Shown: piece after piece, positions 28,878 to 37,077 of the stretch
Position numbering within the stretch: the stretch's first letter is position 1
How the letters are laid out: each line of letters begins with the position of its first letter
DNA from: Sediminicola sp963974715
Lineage (GTDB): Bacteria; Bacteroidota; Bacteroidia; Flavobacteriales; Flavobacteriaceae
Reading direction: 5' to 3'
Assembly (NCBI GenBank): GCA_963974715.1
Contig: CAXBDK010000004.1
Location: 1-64,000 of the forward strand
DNA length: 64,000 nucleotides
Translations under genes and position numbers: made by a program
Notes under the pieces: generated by a model
Seen by the model: only the letters and a program-made list of their open reading frames with translations
What the model was told of the DNA's origin: nothing
The model's database searches: none

Positions 28878-30208
28878 ACATGGCATTCCAAAAAGAAAAC
28901 ATATTACTGGTAGATGACGATCTGGGAATCCTGGAATTGCTGCAGCGCCATCTTCAATCGTTGAATTACCATACCTACAAAGCGGTGTCGGTAAAGGAAG
29001 CCCTGTACATCCTAAAGGATACGGCCATTGACCTTCTGATAACCGACATACAAATGCCCGAGGTGGATGGTTTCGAACTGATCAAATACGCCGATGAGCA
29101 CTATCCGCAGATCCCAAAATTGGTGATCACCGGTTATCCATCGGTAGATGGGGCCCTTAAGGTGGTCAAATCGGGTGCCATGGACTACCTGACCAAACCC
29201 TTTACCAAGGAGGAGCTAAAACAGGCCATCTTAAATTCCTTTGCCGGGAGGCCTACCCAAAAGAATGTTTCCACAAAGTCCCATGCCCGGATCGATCTCG
29301 CCCAAAACGTAGAAATGATAGGGGCCTCGGAGGCATTCCAAAAAATAACCGATATCATAGATCGGGTAAAGGACAATAAAGCGACCGTACTGGTGCAAGG
29401 GGAGAGCGGTACCGGTAAGGAATTGGTGGCACGTGCCATACATTATTCCGGCAAATACGCTCGGGGGCCCTTTATCCCCGTAAATTGCGGTGCAATTCCC
29501 GAAAGCCTGTTGGAAGCCGAACTCTTTGGATATACCAAGGGGGCCTTTACGGGTGCCAATGAGAACAGAAACGGTTTTTTTCAGGCGGCAAACAATGGCA
29601 CCTTATTTTTGGATGAAGTCGCCAATGCCTCCCTTGGGGTACAGGCCAAACTGCTACGGGTACTCCAAGAAAAGGAAATTACCAAGGTGGGATCCCAAAA
29701 AGTGGAAAAGGTAGATTTACGGATCATCGCCGCAACGCATACGGACCTGCTGGAGAGCATCGCCAAAAAAACCTTTAGGGAAGATCTTTACTATCGGTTG
29801 ACGGTAGTTCAGATAACCGTACCTCCCCTACGGGAACGAAAATCGGATATTCCCTTGCTGGTGGAACGGTTTGTCCGCAAATATGGGATCGAATACAAAG
29901 ACCGTCTTGTACAGATCGACGCAGAAGCCCTCAAAATCTTAAAAAGGTACCACTGGCCGGGCAATATACGCGAACTTGAAAATGCGGTGCAACGGGCCGT
30001 TATTATGTGCGATGGAAAGATCCAGATAAAAGATCTGCCAGAGAACCTCAAGTATAGAATAAGTTTTCCCGACAGTGGCCTGAAACCCCTTCACCTTATG
30101 GAAAGGGAATATATACAGCGGGTTTTGGCGGCAACGGACAACAATAAGACCAAGGCGGCCAAAATTTTGGGAATAGATCGGAAAACGCTCAGGGAAAAGC
30201 TGAAATAA
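28874..30208 (+). CDS. Sigma-54-dependent NtrC-family response regulator
   Basis: A 444-residue activator. The receiver domain has an acidic pocket at DDD (14-16) and phospho-acceptor Asp58 (LLITDIQMPEVDG). The AAA+ domain has Walker A GESGTGKE (176-183), the sigma-54 contact loop GAFTGA (223-228) and Walker B LFLDEV. A Fis-type helix-turn-helix (NKTKAAKILGIDRKTLREKL) closes it. All residues for ATP-driven sigma-54 activation are present. The next gene downstream is preceded by a near-consensus sigma-54 promoter, giving a likely direct target. Confidence 0.94.
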   Translation: MNMAFQKENILLVDDDLGILELLQRHLQSLNYHTYKAVSVKEALYILKDTAIDLLITDIQMPEVDGFELIKYADEHYPQIPKLVITGYPSVDGALKVVKSGAMDYLTKPFTKEELKQAILNSFAGRPTQKNVSTKSHARIDLAQNVEMIGASEAFQKITDIIDRVKDNKATVLVQGESGTGKELVARAIHYSGKYARGPFIPVNCGAIPESLLEAELFGYTKGAFTGANENRNGFFQAANNGTLFLDEVANASLGVQAKLLRVLQEKEITKVGSQKVEKVDLRIIAATHTDLLESIAKKTFREDLYYRLTVVQITVPPLRERKSDIPLLVERFVRKYGIEYKDRLVQIDAEALKILKRYHWPGNIRELENAVQRAVIMCDGKIQIKDLPENLKYRISFPDSGLKPLHLMEREYIQRVLAATDNNKTKAAKILGIDRKTLREKLK

Positions 30209-30213
30209 AGAGC

Positions 30214-30250
30214 GGGGCAAAATTCCCCCACTGGGGATTTTTACCCCACC
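30214..30250. promoter_or_regulatory. Dyad after the response regulator: terminator or enhancer site
   Basis: AAAATTCCCC (30219-30228) and GGGGATTTTT (30233-30242) form a 9-of-10 inverted repeat, flanked by further GGGG/CCCC blocks. It lies just after the stop at 30208, and the T-rich right arm fits an intrinsic terminator. It is also about 100-120 bp upstream of the sigma-54 promoter, where an NtrC-type enhancer site is expected. Both roles are possible. Confidence 0.5.
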
Positions 30251-30336
30251 TGTTTAATTTATCCATTACCTTTAATTTTTTATATACAATTGATTATCAA
30301 CATTTTGATGTGATTTTTGTTTTTATGATCGTTTTT

Positions 30337-30352
30337 TGGAACACTAGTTGCA
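30337..30352 (+). promoter_or_regulatory. Sigma-54 (-24/-12) promoter
   Basis: TGGAACACTAGTTGCA matches the consensus TGGCACN5TTGCW at every fixed position except one (A for C at the fourth base), with correct GG-to-GC spacing. It is 117 bp before the small secreted protein gene at 30469 and follows the sigma-54 activator gene, so position and partner support it. Confidence 0.82.
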
Positions 30353-30365
30353 AATATGCATGCAA

Positions 30366-30422
30366 CCGGAAAGGAGCAGTATGACAGCATTTGGTTGCCA
30401 GCACAATTTTGCTCTTTTCCGG
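30366..30422 (+). other. Hairpin in the 5' leader of the sigma-54 transcript
   Basis: CCGGAAAGGAGCA (30366-30378) pairs with TGCTCTTTTCCGG (30410-30422) over 13 bp, with one G-U pair in RNA. A smaller inner repeat (GCAACC / GGTTGC) overlaps the left arm. The hairpin would lie at the very start of the RNA made from the sigma-54 promoter, about 46 bp before the start codon, and could stabilise it or control translation. Confidence 0.5.
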
Positions 30423-30468
30423 ATTTCAACCTTATTAAAAACAATTAGTAATTCAAAAATTTGTAGTC

Positions 30469-30834
30469 ATGAAAAAATTATTGATGATCGCCCTATTTTC
30501 ATTTACCGTAATGTACGCACAAGGTGAAACCGGAATTCAGACCAATGACATAAAAGTGGGGGAAGTGCTCCAAATTGGAAAGCCCACCAGCTGGAAGTAC
30601 AACCATATAAATTTCACCAAGGCCAACTTCCTTATCAAACAAGGAGGTATCGCCAACTACAAGGTCGCTGAGGGGCACAAGGTGGTGGTAACCGCCATAA
30701 AGCAGAAAAAATCAGGAGCAGTTGCCGTTACACTGGAAAGACAGGATGGCGGGAAATTTTTTGGGAACCGTACCTCCGTTACGGCCAACCTTGAAAAGGC
30801 CCTAGCCTCCTCGGAACTGCAAACCTTGGAATGA
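30469..30834 (+). CDS. Small secreted protein of unknown function, sigma-54 target
   Basis: A protein of 121 residues. The signal peptide MKKLLMIALFSFTVMYAQG is clear, so the mature protein of about 100 residues is periplasmic or exported. The mature part has alternating beta-type segments (VGEVLQIGKPTSWKYNHINF, GGIANYKVAEGHKVVVTAI, AVAVTLERQDGGKFF) and no cysteine, suggesting a small beta-barrel. I believe related short proteins exist in other flavobacteria but know no function. It is the only gene between the sigma-54 promoter (30337) and a terminator-like hairpin (30903), so it appears to be the specific output of the two-component system. Confidence 0.8.
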   Translation: MKKLLMIALFSFTVMYAQGETGIQTNDIKVGEVLQIGKPTSWKYNHINFTKANFLIKQGGIANYKVAEGHKVVVTAIKQKKSGAVAVTLERQDGGKFFGNRTSVTANLEKALASSELQTLE

Positions 30835-30902
30835 TCACAGGTCCAACAGTAACAAGGATCTTTCCGATTACTGAAAATATATATCCGAGTCAGTGCATAA
30901 AG

Positions 30903-30927
30903 TACCCCATGGAAAACCCATGGGGTA
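30903..30927 (+). terminator. Terminator-like hairpin after the small secreted protein
   Basis: The stem ACCCCATGG / CCATGGGGT with an AAAAC-type loop lies 69 bp after the stop at 30834. It is followed by a short AT stretch rather than a long T-run, so efficiency is uncertain. Confidence 0.55.
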
Positions 30928-31304
30928 TATTGCAGCATATGCACTATTTATTGGACCCGAGCGCCAAAACCATGGGTTATATATAGAGAGCCCAACGGGC
31001 TGCCCAAAAGAAATTCCTAAATCAACCATCTCGGAGCAAGCCCGACAATAAGGCGCCCTCCAGCTAATTGTACAAAATAATTTATAACAATGTTCGATGG
31101 AAACGAGGAGCCCACAAAGTTTATGCAGTAGCTGTATCCACGCTCCCTATTGTGCACTTACGTGCAAAAAGGGATCTGTGCACGCATGCAGTGAGTATTG
31201 GCACCACAAGGATATGTTACAACAGCCCTTGGAGCGCTATTTTAAGACCTTTCGGGTACCGGAAGTATAATTGGGTCCGTAGGTGACCATAAAAAAATTA
31301 AGAT
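30928..31304. other. Intergenic region before gdhA, no gene seen
   Basis: It holds no convincing coding frame. Around 31150-31190 it contains repeated GTGCA/TGCAC motifs. The gdhA promoter is presumed here, but no clear Bacteroidota -33/-7 pair was identified. Confidence 0.4.
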
Positions 31305-32597
31305 ATGACCACAGAAGAAATCAAGATAAAAAGCCCTGTCAAACAGGGTATGTTGGACAATGTAATGAGACAGTTCAACAATGCCGCCGATAGTATTTCC
31401 CTTAATTCCAATATTAGGAAAATTCTCAGTATCACCAACAACGAACTGGTGGTCCATTTTCCGGTAAAAATGGATAATGGGGAGGTGGAAATCTTTACAG
31501 GGTACAGGGTGCAGCACAACAATGCCCTAGGTCCTTATAAAGGAGGGCTAAGGTACCATCCCACAGTGGATATAGATGCCGCAAGGGCACTTGCCATGTG
31601 GATGACCTGGAAAACTTCTTTGGCGGGACTGCCCTATGGAGGTGCAAAAGGGGGAATACAGTTGGATCCCAACAAATACTCCATTTCCGAACTGGAGCGC
31701 ATTACCAGAAGGTTTACCTATGCTCTGGGCGATAATATCGGGCCCGAACTGGATATTCCCGCACCGGATGTAAACACCAATCCCCAGACGATGGCGTGGA
31801 TATTGGATACCTATATGTCTACCAAAGGTCCCTCCGAACGTTCCAAAAACCTGCATGTCGTTACCGGGAAACCCTTGGGTTCCGGAGGGTCGGAAGGTAG
31901 GGACCGGGCCACGGGCTATGGGGTATACCTTACCATAAAATTTTGGGCCCTCTTAAAAAAAGTGGATCTAAAGGGCAAAAAATTTATTGTACAAGGATTT
32001 GGGAACGTTGGTTATTGGGCCGCCCATTTTTTAGAAAGGGACGGAGCGGTAATGACGGCGGTACAGGACCATCTGGGCAGTATATACAATTATGAGGGCA
32101 TCCCTGTGGAAAGCCTCTCCCAATTTGCCGCTGCCAACCAAGGTAGCATTGTAGGATATAAAAATGCCGCCCCCATCCAAAAGGATGCTTTTTTTGGTCA
32201 GGAATGTGATATCTGTATCCCCGCTGCCCTTGGCAACCAGATCACCGCCCAAAATGCCGGCCTTATAAAAGCCAGGTTGATCGCCGAAGGTGCCAATGGT
32301 CCCACCGATGTGGAAGCAGAGCAGATTCTGCTACAAAAAGGGGTGGACATCATCCCCGACATCCTCTGCAACTCGGGTGGGGTGATAGGCAGTTATTTTG
32401 AGTGGCTACAAAATAGAAACGGAGAAATATGGACCTTGGAGGAGGTGATGGAAAAATTGGAACGCAAGATGAGGGAGAGTTTTCAAAAAGTATTCGAAAC
32501 ATCCATCAATAGAAAGGTGGACATGAGGACGGCGGCATTTATAATTGCATTGGAACGACTGGAAAAAGCCTATGTACAACGCGGCATCTTTCCATGA
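31305..32597 (+). CDS. gdhA: Glutamate dehydrogenase (Glu/Leu/Phe/Val family)
   Basis: Interconverts glutamate and 2-oxoglutarate plus ammonia. It has 430 residues, the length of the NAD-type hexameric enzymes. The substrate region reads YRVQHNNALGPYKGGLRYHP, with a catalytic lysine in LPYGGAKGGI and the acid IPAPDVNTNPQTMAWI. The Rossmann domain carries FIVQGFGNVGYWAA and LAEGANGPT-like IAEGANGPTD. Cofactor choice cannot be read by eye. It follows the sigma-54 unit, which is suggestive of nitrogen control, but it has no sigma-54 site of its own. Confidence 0.93.
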   Translation: MTTEEIKIKSPVKQGMLDNVMRQFNNAADSISLNSNIRKILSITNNELVVHFPVKMDNGEVEIFTGYRVQHNNALGPYKGGLRYHPTVDIDAARALAMWMTWKTSLAGLPYGGAKGGIQLDPNKYSISELERITRRFTYALGDNIGPELDIPAPDVNTNPQTMAWILDTYMSTKGPSERSKNLHVVTGKPLGSGGSEGRDRATGYGVYLTIKFWALLKKVDLKGKKFIVQGFGNVGYWAAHFLERDGAVMTAVQDHLGSIYNYEGIPVESLSQFAAANQGSIVGYKNAAPIQKDAFFGQECDICIPAALGNQITAQNAGLIKARLIAEGANGPTDVEAEQILLQKGVDIIPDILCNSGGVIGSYFEWLQNRNGEIWTLEEVMEKLERKMRESFQKVFETSINRKVDMRTAAFIIALERLEKAYVQRGIFP

Positions 32598-32700
32598 TCG
32601 GGTATGAAAAGTGCGATTACCAAATCATCGAATCAGAATTGGGCGGAATAGGCAGACCCTGTGAACAGCCCCCTGATGAACGGATGGACAAACTGTTTAT

Positions 32701-33174
32701 ATGACGAGGTTCACATCGTCATTAAAACCCATTAATCGGGCAAACACGGAAGAAATGGACCATGGGGAACTTACCATAGAAAAGAAGGAATATGTATTGC
32801 TAAAGCGTTTTCTGAACCTTTACGGCTATCATACGGGCAGAACATTGGAAGGTCCCATGAAAAAATTGGGCCTTGCCCTCGAAAATGCACGGATTTTTGA
32901 TGAAATGGACATGCCCAAGCAGGTGGTTCGTTTTAATTCGGTCGTCACTATTGGCTCGGGCGAAGACTGGCGGAAGCGTCTACAAGTGGTCCTGCCCAGT
33001 CACAGTGACGGGAATTTGGATAAAATATCGCTCTTATCGCCCTTGGGAACCGCCTTGATAGGCAATGCGAAGGGATCGGTCCTAAAGTGGGGCTTTCCCG
33101 AATGGGAAAAAGAAATCATAATTATGGACGTGGTACAGCGGGACGCTCCCATCGATATTTCCATTTTATTATAA
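32701..33174 (+). CDS. Rnk/GreA-like transcription elongation factor family protein
   Basis: A protein of 157 residues. The C-terminal half matches the GreA/GreB fold (VVRFNSVVTIGSGEDW, LQVVLPSHSDG, ISLLSPLGTALIGNAKG), and the short helical N-terminus (KKEYVLLKRFL) resembles Rnk-type regulators rather than the long coiled coil of GreA. It may bind RNA polymerase near the secondary channel. An in-frame ATG at 32755 (MDHGELTIEKKEY) could be the real start, since conservation begins there. The universal stress protein gene follows by 43 bp. Confidence 0.8.
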   Translation: MTRFTSSLKPINRANTEEMDHGELTIEKKEYVLLKRFLNLYGYHTGRTLEGPMKKLGLALENARIFDEMDMPKQVVRFNSVVTIGSGEDWRKRLQVVLPSHSDGNLDKISLLSPLGTALIGNAKGSVLKWGFPEWEKEIIIMDVVQRDAPIDISILL

Positions 33175-33217
33175 CGTCCCGTATTTCAGATGGTTATTGA
33201 ACATAAAAAAGATTGTC

Positions 33218-34060
33218 ATGAAGAACATACTATTCCCAACGGACTTTTCGGAAAATGCTTGGAATGCCCTGGTGTACGCCACCCAGCTTTTCCAAAGGCA
33301 GCCATGCAATTTTCATATCCTTCATGCCTTTGGACGGGAAACCTACGGCTTGGACAGTCTCACACTTCTCGACCCCGATGAGGCCTTTCATAAGGTCTCC
33401 GAAAAGAAATCCAAGGGAAATATGGAAAATTTATTGATCCGGCTGATGGTAGAGAATTCCAATCCCCTGCACCACTTTACATTCCTATCGGAATCCACTT
33501 TTTTGATGAATGCCATTAAATGGACCCTAGCTTCCCATAAGATAGATATGGTGATCATGGGGGCCAAAGGAGCTACGGACGATTCCCGGGGCTCATATGG
33601 CAAAAATACGGTGGCCGTTACGGACAAGGTCAGAAATTGTCCCGTGATGGTGGTGCCAAGTAATGCCCCCTGCGGAAAATTGGACGAAATAATGCTGGTG
33701 ACCGATTTTAAACTGGAGGTTGCAAGCCTAGAAATGGATAACCTTAAGGAAATGGCCAGAACACAACGGGCACAAATCCGTATTTTGGAAAAATCCGGAA
33801 CCGGTAATCCAACGCGCCTACAAAGGTCCAATAAGATTCTCTTTTTGTCCCACCTTAGGGAATTTGATTATATGATACAGACCCTGGACCAAACTTCCCT
33901 GTCCACTGTACTCCACCCGATAAGTATTGGGCGCAACTGTGTTCTGATGACCTTTATTGCGCACCAGGCCAGCTTTCTTGAAAAATTAGGGCTTGTGCGC
34001 AGCAAACTGCAGCAGTTGGGGTATTATCCCAATATTCCGATGCTAGCACTGCACGCTTGA
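33218..34060 (+). CDS. Universal stress protein, tandem UspA type
   Basis: Starts MKNILFPTDFSENAWNALVYA, the typical Usp first strand with its acidic residue. The first domain ends with the nucleotide-binding-like stretch DMVIMGAKGATD ... GKNTVAVTDKVRNCPVMVVPS. A second, degenerate Usp domain follows. Length 280. The ATG at 33218 is used; an upstream in-frame TTG (33197) adds seven residues but is unlikely. It pairs with the Rnk/GreA-like gene in a small stress unit. Confidence 0.88.
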   Translation: MKNILFPTDFSENAWNALVYATQLFQRQPCNFHILHAFGRETYGLDSLTLLDPDEAFHKVSEKKSKGNMENLLIRLMVENSNPLHHFTFLSESTFLMNAIKWTLASHKIDMVIMGAKGATDDSRGSYGKNTVAVTDKVRNCPVMVVPSNAPCGKLDEIMLVTDFKLEVASLEMDNLKEMARTQRAQIRILEKSGTGNPTRLQRSNKILFLSHLREFDYMIQTLDQTSLSTVLHPISIGRNCVLMTFIAHQASFLEKLGLVRSKLQQLGYYPNIPMLALHA

Positions 34061-34107
34061 CCCCTATAATCCTTGTAGGCGGTGCCTTCCAATGATTACC
34101 TTTTCAT

Positions 34108-35124
34108 CTAGGAGGTAAAGATGTCCGATATGATCTCATAGGACCTGACTCGGTCTTCATGGCCGTGGATATGGGATACCACTATTATCTCCCGGACCCC
34201 GGTGGTTTCCACAAATTTCTTTAATTGTTGTTCCACCGTTTCTTTGGACCCTATAAAGGTATAGTGCATCATATTTTTGATCATGGCCTCTTGGGCCTCG
34301 TTCCATACCCCGTCCATAGATGCTATTGGAGGGGGCAAGGGCCTTCTGACATTGGTGATGATGCCCATTGCAAATTGGTACAGACTAGTGGCCAAGCGCT
34401 GCGCCTCCTGATCGGTTTCGGCCGCTATGACGTTAACACAGGCCATGGCATAGGGCCTCTCCAACTGTTGGGACGACTTAAAGTGATGAGCGTACAGTTC
34501 AAGGGCATTGTATAAATGTGCCGGTGCAAAGTGACTGGCAAACGCATATGGCAATCCCAATTTACCCGCAAGTTCGGCACTAAAAGTACTGGATCCCAAT
34601 AGGTATAACGGAATATCCAAACCCTCTCCGGGAATGGCACGCACCCTTGAATCCAGGTTGTCGGCCGAAAAGTACTGCTGTAATTCGGCTATGTTGTTGG
34701 GAAAATCCTGAACACTTTCATCCCTACCGCGCCGGAGGGCGTGTGCCGTTAATTGATCGGTCCCGGGAGCCCTCCCAAGTCCAAGGTCGATACGGCCCGG
34801 ATATAAGGTGGCCAAGGTGCCAAACTGTTCGGCCACTATAAGCGGAGCGTGGTTGGGAAGCATGATTCCCCCAGAGCCCACCCTGATCTTATCCGTACCC
34901 TGCGCCACGTAGCCCAATAGGACCACCGTTGCGGAACTAACGATACTGTCCATATTATGGTGTTCGGAAATCCAGAACCGTTCATAACCGAGCTTCTCCG
35001 CATTTCGGGCAAGATCCAAGGTATTTTCCATGGACCGTAAATGGGTATTTCCTTGGGTGACCGGTACAAGGTCAAGTACCGAAAATTTTGTATTTGATAG
35101 GATATTGTTATCGGAAAGTGACAT
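34108..35124 (-). CDS. LLM-class flavin-dependent oxidoreductase (luciferase-like)
   Basis: A 338-residue TIM-barrel flavoenzyme of the bacterial-luciferase-like family, YbbO/MsnO3-like group. Visible features are VLDLVPVTQGNT at the start, YERFWISEHHNMDSI, IRVGSGGIMLPNHAPLIVAEQFGTL and RIDLGLGRAPGTD. These enzymes use reduced FMN supplied by a partner. The substrate is unknown. It is a single gene convergent with the stress protein gene, with only 47 bp between them. Confidence 0.9.
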   Translation of the reverse strand: MSLSDNNILSNTKFSVLDLVPVTQGNTHLRSMENTLDLARNAEKLGYERFWISEHHNMDSIVSSATVVLLGYVAQGTDKIRVGSGGIMLPNHAPLIVAEQFGTLATLYPGRIDLGLGRAPGTDQLTAHALRRGRDESVQDFPNNIAELQQYFSADNLDSRVRAIPGEGLDIPLYLLGSSTFSAELAGKLGLPYAFASHFAPAHLYNALELYAHHFKSSQQLERPYAMACVNVIAAETDQEAQRLATSLYQFAMGIITNVRRPLPPPIASMDGVWNEAQEAMIKNMMHYTFIGSKETVEQQLKKFVETTGVREIIVVSHIHGHEDRVRSYEIISDIFTS

Positions 35125-35372
35125 TCTTTTTATTTTAAGGGTTCCATGGGCCGCTATTGAAGCACTGTGAAATCCTACGGAATAGTTTCATCTGCGCTTA
35201 TTGGCCCACAAGTAAAGGTTTGTCCCCCGATCCCCATTTTCCTTACGACCCGAATCCCATTTTATGACTCCTTTAGGATTTCCAAAACAACACGCCATGC
35301 GTCCACCCTTTCGAACACATACGCCTTCTTTTGTTTGCCTAAACTATCGGATCAAAATAGCTGATGTTGGAT

Positions 35373-36551
35373 TTACATCGATCGCATATATCGTTGTAGG
35401 GCTTCCACCAAATAGTAGTCCCCATAGGTAAGGGGAACGTCCACTTCCGATTTTTGGGGAAGATGCCCTACCCCATGTTTCAATAAAAACCCGCCGTTTT
35501 CCCCTTTTTGGGCGATGTACTCCGGACCGATCAATGTATTCAAGGCCGTTTCGGCATCCTGAAAGTACCTTTTGGCCTTTGCTTCATCCACATAATTGGC
35601 GAGCTCCAATAAGGCGGATGCCATTATAGCGCCTGCAGAAGAATCCCGTAGGGCATCCGGAATGGTTTCTGCATCATAATCCCAATAGGGAACCTTATCC
35701 AAGGGAAGATTGGGATCGTTCAACATAAAATCGGCTATTTTCACGGCCTGGTGCAAGTATTTGGGGTCTTTGGTGATCCTATAGGTAGCGGTATAACCGT
35801 ACAGTCCCCATGCCTGGCCCCTCGCCCAGGCAGATTCATCGGCAAAACCTTGTGCGGTACGCTTTTCCATTACTTCGCCCGTAGTTTCGTTATAGTCCAG
35901 GACATGGTAGGAGCTAAAATCGTTACGGAAATGGTTCTTGATGGTAGTATCGGCATGGGCAATGGCAATATCTGCGTATTGGGGATCCCCACTAAAATCG
36001 GATGCCCAAAACAGCAGTTCAAGGTTCATCATATTATCAATGATCACCAAAAAGCTATCGTCCTTGGAATTCCAGGACCGAATACAGCCAACCTTACCGT
36101 TAAAACGGGTTGCAAGCGATTTGGCGCTGTTCATCAAAATTTCCCTGTAGGCTGTTTTAGGCTCAATTTCCTCTGCAAGTCCAAAACTGCAGTACATCAT
36201 AAATCCAAGATCGTGCGTTCCTGTATTGAACTGTTCCTTTTCCAAATCGAGCAATATCCGGTCGGCTTCTTTTTTAAGGGAAGCATCCCCATTGTACTGG
36301 AACAACTTTAATAGCGTCCCCGGATAGAACCCACTGCACCACCACTCGGAGTCACTTGTTTCCAAGCGATCTTCCATAGCATGATAGGTTTTGGGAAACT
36401 CCCCTTTGGGCAATCGCTGCATTAGGTATTTGTATTGATCGGAAGCCCTTTGAAGCACCGAATCCAGTTTTGCCCTGCTTATTTTTTGGGAATACCCACT
36501 GCTGGGATTGATGACGAGCAATAAAATGGCCATACAAATAATTTTTTTCAT
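35373..36551 (-). CDS. GH88 unsaturated glucuronyl/galacturonyl hydrolase
   Basis: Cleaves the unsaturated uronic acid from the end of oligosaccharides left by polysaccharide lyases. The signal peptide (MKKIICMAILLLVINPSSGYSQ) supports the ATG at 36551 over an in-frame start at 36602 that would overlap kdgF. The GH88 marks are SEWWCSGFYPGTLLKLF, HDLGFMMYCSFG, a VIIDNMMNLELLFWAS segment with the catalytic Asp, and ARGQAWGLYGYTATYR. It is likely periplasmic. The KdgF gene starts this pair, 47 bp upstream. Confidence 0.92.
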   Translation of the reverse strand: MKKIICMAILLLVINPSSGYSQKISRAKLDSVLQRASDQYKYLMQRLPKGEFPKTYHAMEDRLETSDSEWWCSGFYPGTLLKLFQYNGDASLKKEADRILLDLEKEQFNTGTHDLGFMMYCSFGLAEEIEPKTAYREILMNSAKSLATRFNGKVGCIRSWNSKDDSFLVIIDNMMNLELLFWASDFSGDPQYADIAIAHADTTIKNHFRNDFSSYHVLDYNETTGEVMEKRTAQGFADESAWARGQAWGLYGYTATYRITKDPKYLHQAVKIADFMLNDPNLPLDKVPYWDYDAETIPDALRDSSAGAIMASALLELANYVDEAKAKRYFQDAETALNTLIGPEYIAQKGENGGFLLKHGVGHLPQKSEVDVPLTYGDYYLVEALQRYMRSM

Positions 36552-36598
36552 CGGTTTAGTTTTAAAGTTTTTAAGATTATAACGTTTCTTCCATATTA

Positions 36599-36943
36599 TC
36601 ACATAAAATCCTCTCTTAATGGACTAAATACATCAAGTAGGATGCCGTCTTCCAAACAGATAGTCCCATGTGGTACATTGGGAGGTACATAAAATGAATC
36701 CCCTTTTTCAAGTATCTTGCTCACATTATCGATGGTCATTTCAAACTTTCCATGGATCACGTGGCTTACTTGGGTATGGTAATGCTGGTGGACGGGCCCA
36801 ATGGCCCCTTTTCTAAACTTTACGTTTACCATCATCACAGATCTGTCAAACCCCAAAATCTGGCGTTCCACTCCGTCCCCAACCGTCTCCCATGGAATTT
36901 CACTGCCAAATAAAAATTCCCTGCTGTTTCCAAATTCCTTCAT
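36599..36943 (-). CDS. kdgF: Cupin, KdgF-type unsaturated uronate cyclisation enzyme
   Basis: A 114-residue single cupin. The metal ligands lie in GPVHQHYHTQVSHVIHG (HxHxxxxxxH) and VPPNVPHGTICLEDGILLD, and the ends ERQILGFDRSVMMVNVKF and DVFSPLREDFM closely match KdgF. KdgF opens unsaturated monouronates to 5-keto-4-deoxyuronate, the substrate of KduI encoded at 57.3 kb. It is placed directly before GH88, whose product it would use. A perfect palindrome lies just upstream (36947-36958). Confidence 0.88.
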   Translation of the reverse strand: MKEFGNSREFLFGSEIPWETVGDGVERQILGFDRSVMMVNVKFRKGAIGPVHQHYHTQVSHVIHGKFEMTIDNVSKILEKGDSFYVPPNVPHGTICLEDGILLDVFSPLREDFM

Positions 36944-36946
36944 TCC

Positions 36947-36958
36947 AATGATATCATT
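36947..36958. promoter_or_regulatory. Palindrome at the kdgF start
   Basis: AATGATATCATT is a perfect 12-bp palindrome starting 4 bp before the kdgF start codon, a placement like that of the kduI operator. It could be a repressor site, but its sequence differs from TGTAATCGATTACA, so a different regulator, or chance, is possible. Confidence 0.3.
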
Positions 36959-37016
36959 AATATGTGCACCGACCCAAAAATACGAAGAGCCAAGGGATTT
37001 TTGACCATACCCCTGA

Positions 37017-37056
37017 AAACAAACCGCCCCGAACCCTGTAAGACAGGCCTCGGGGC
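37017..37056 (-). terminator. Terminator after metE
   Basis: GCCCCGAACCCTGT (37026-37039) and ACAGGCCTCGGGGC (37043-37056) form a 14-bp stem with two mismatches. Read on the minus strand it is followed by GGTTTGTTTT, a weak T-rich tail. It lies 22 bp beyond the metE stop. Confidence 0.75.
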
Positions 37057-37077
37057 TATAATTGTTGACTACTACAT

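Noticed and set aside
31190..31212. TGGCAC motif upstream of gdhA as a sigma-54 promoter
   Set aside because: No TTGC at the required spacing follows.
31068..31286. 72-residue frame before gdhA
   Set aside because: Composition is random-like (many Cys/Arg/Tyr), with no signal or motif; it looks like intergenic DNA.
35149..35164. Possible sigma-54 site TGGGCC-N5-GCGCA upstream of the flavin monooxygenase
   Set aside because: Only the GG and GC positions match and the conserved TT is absent; probably chance.
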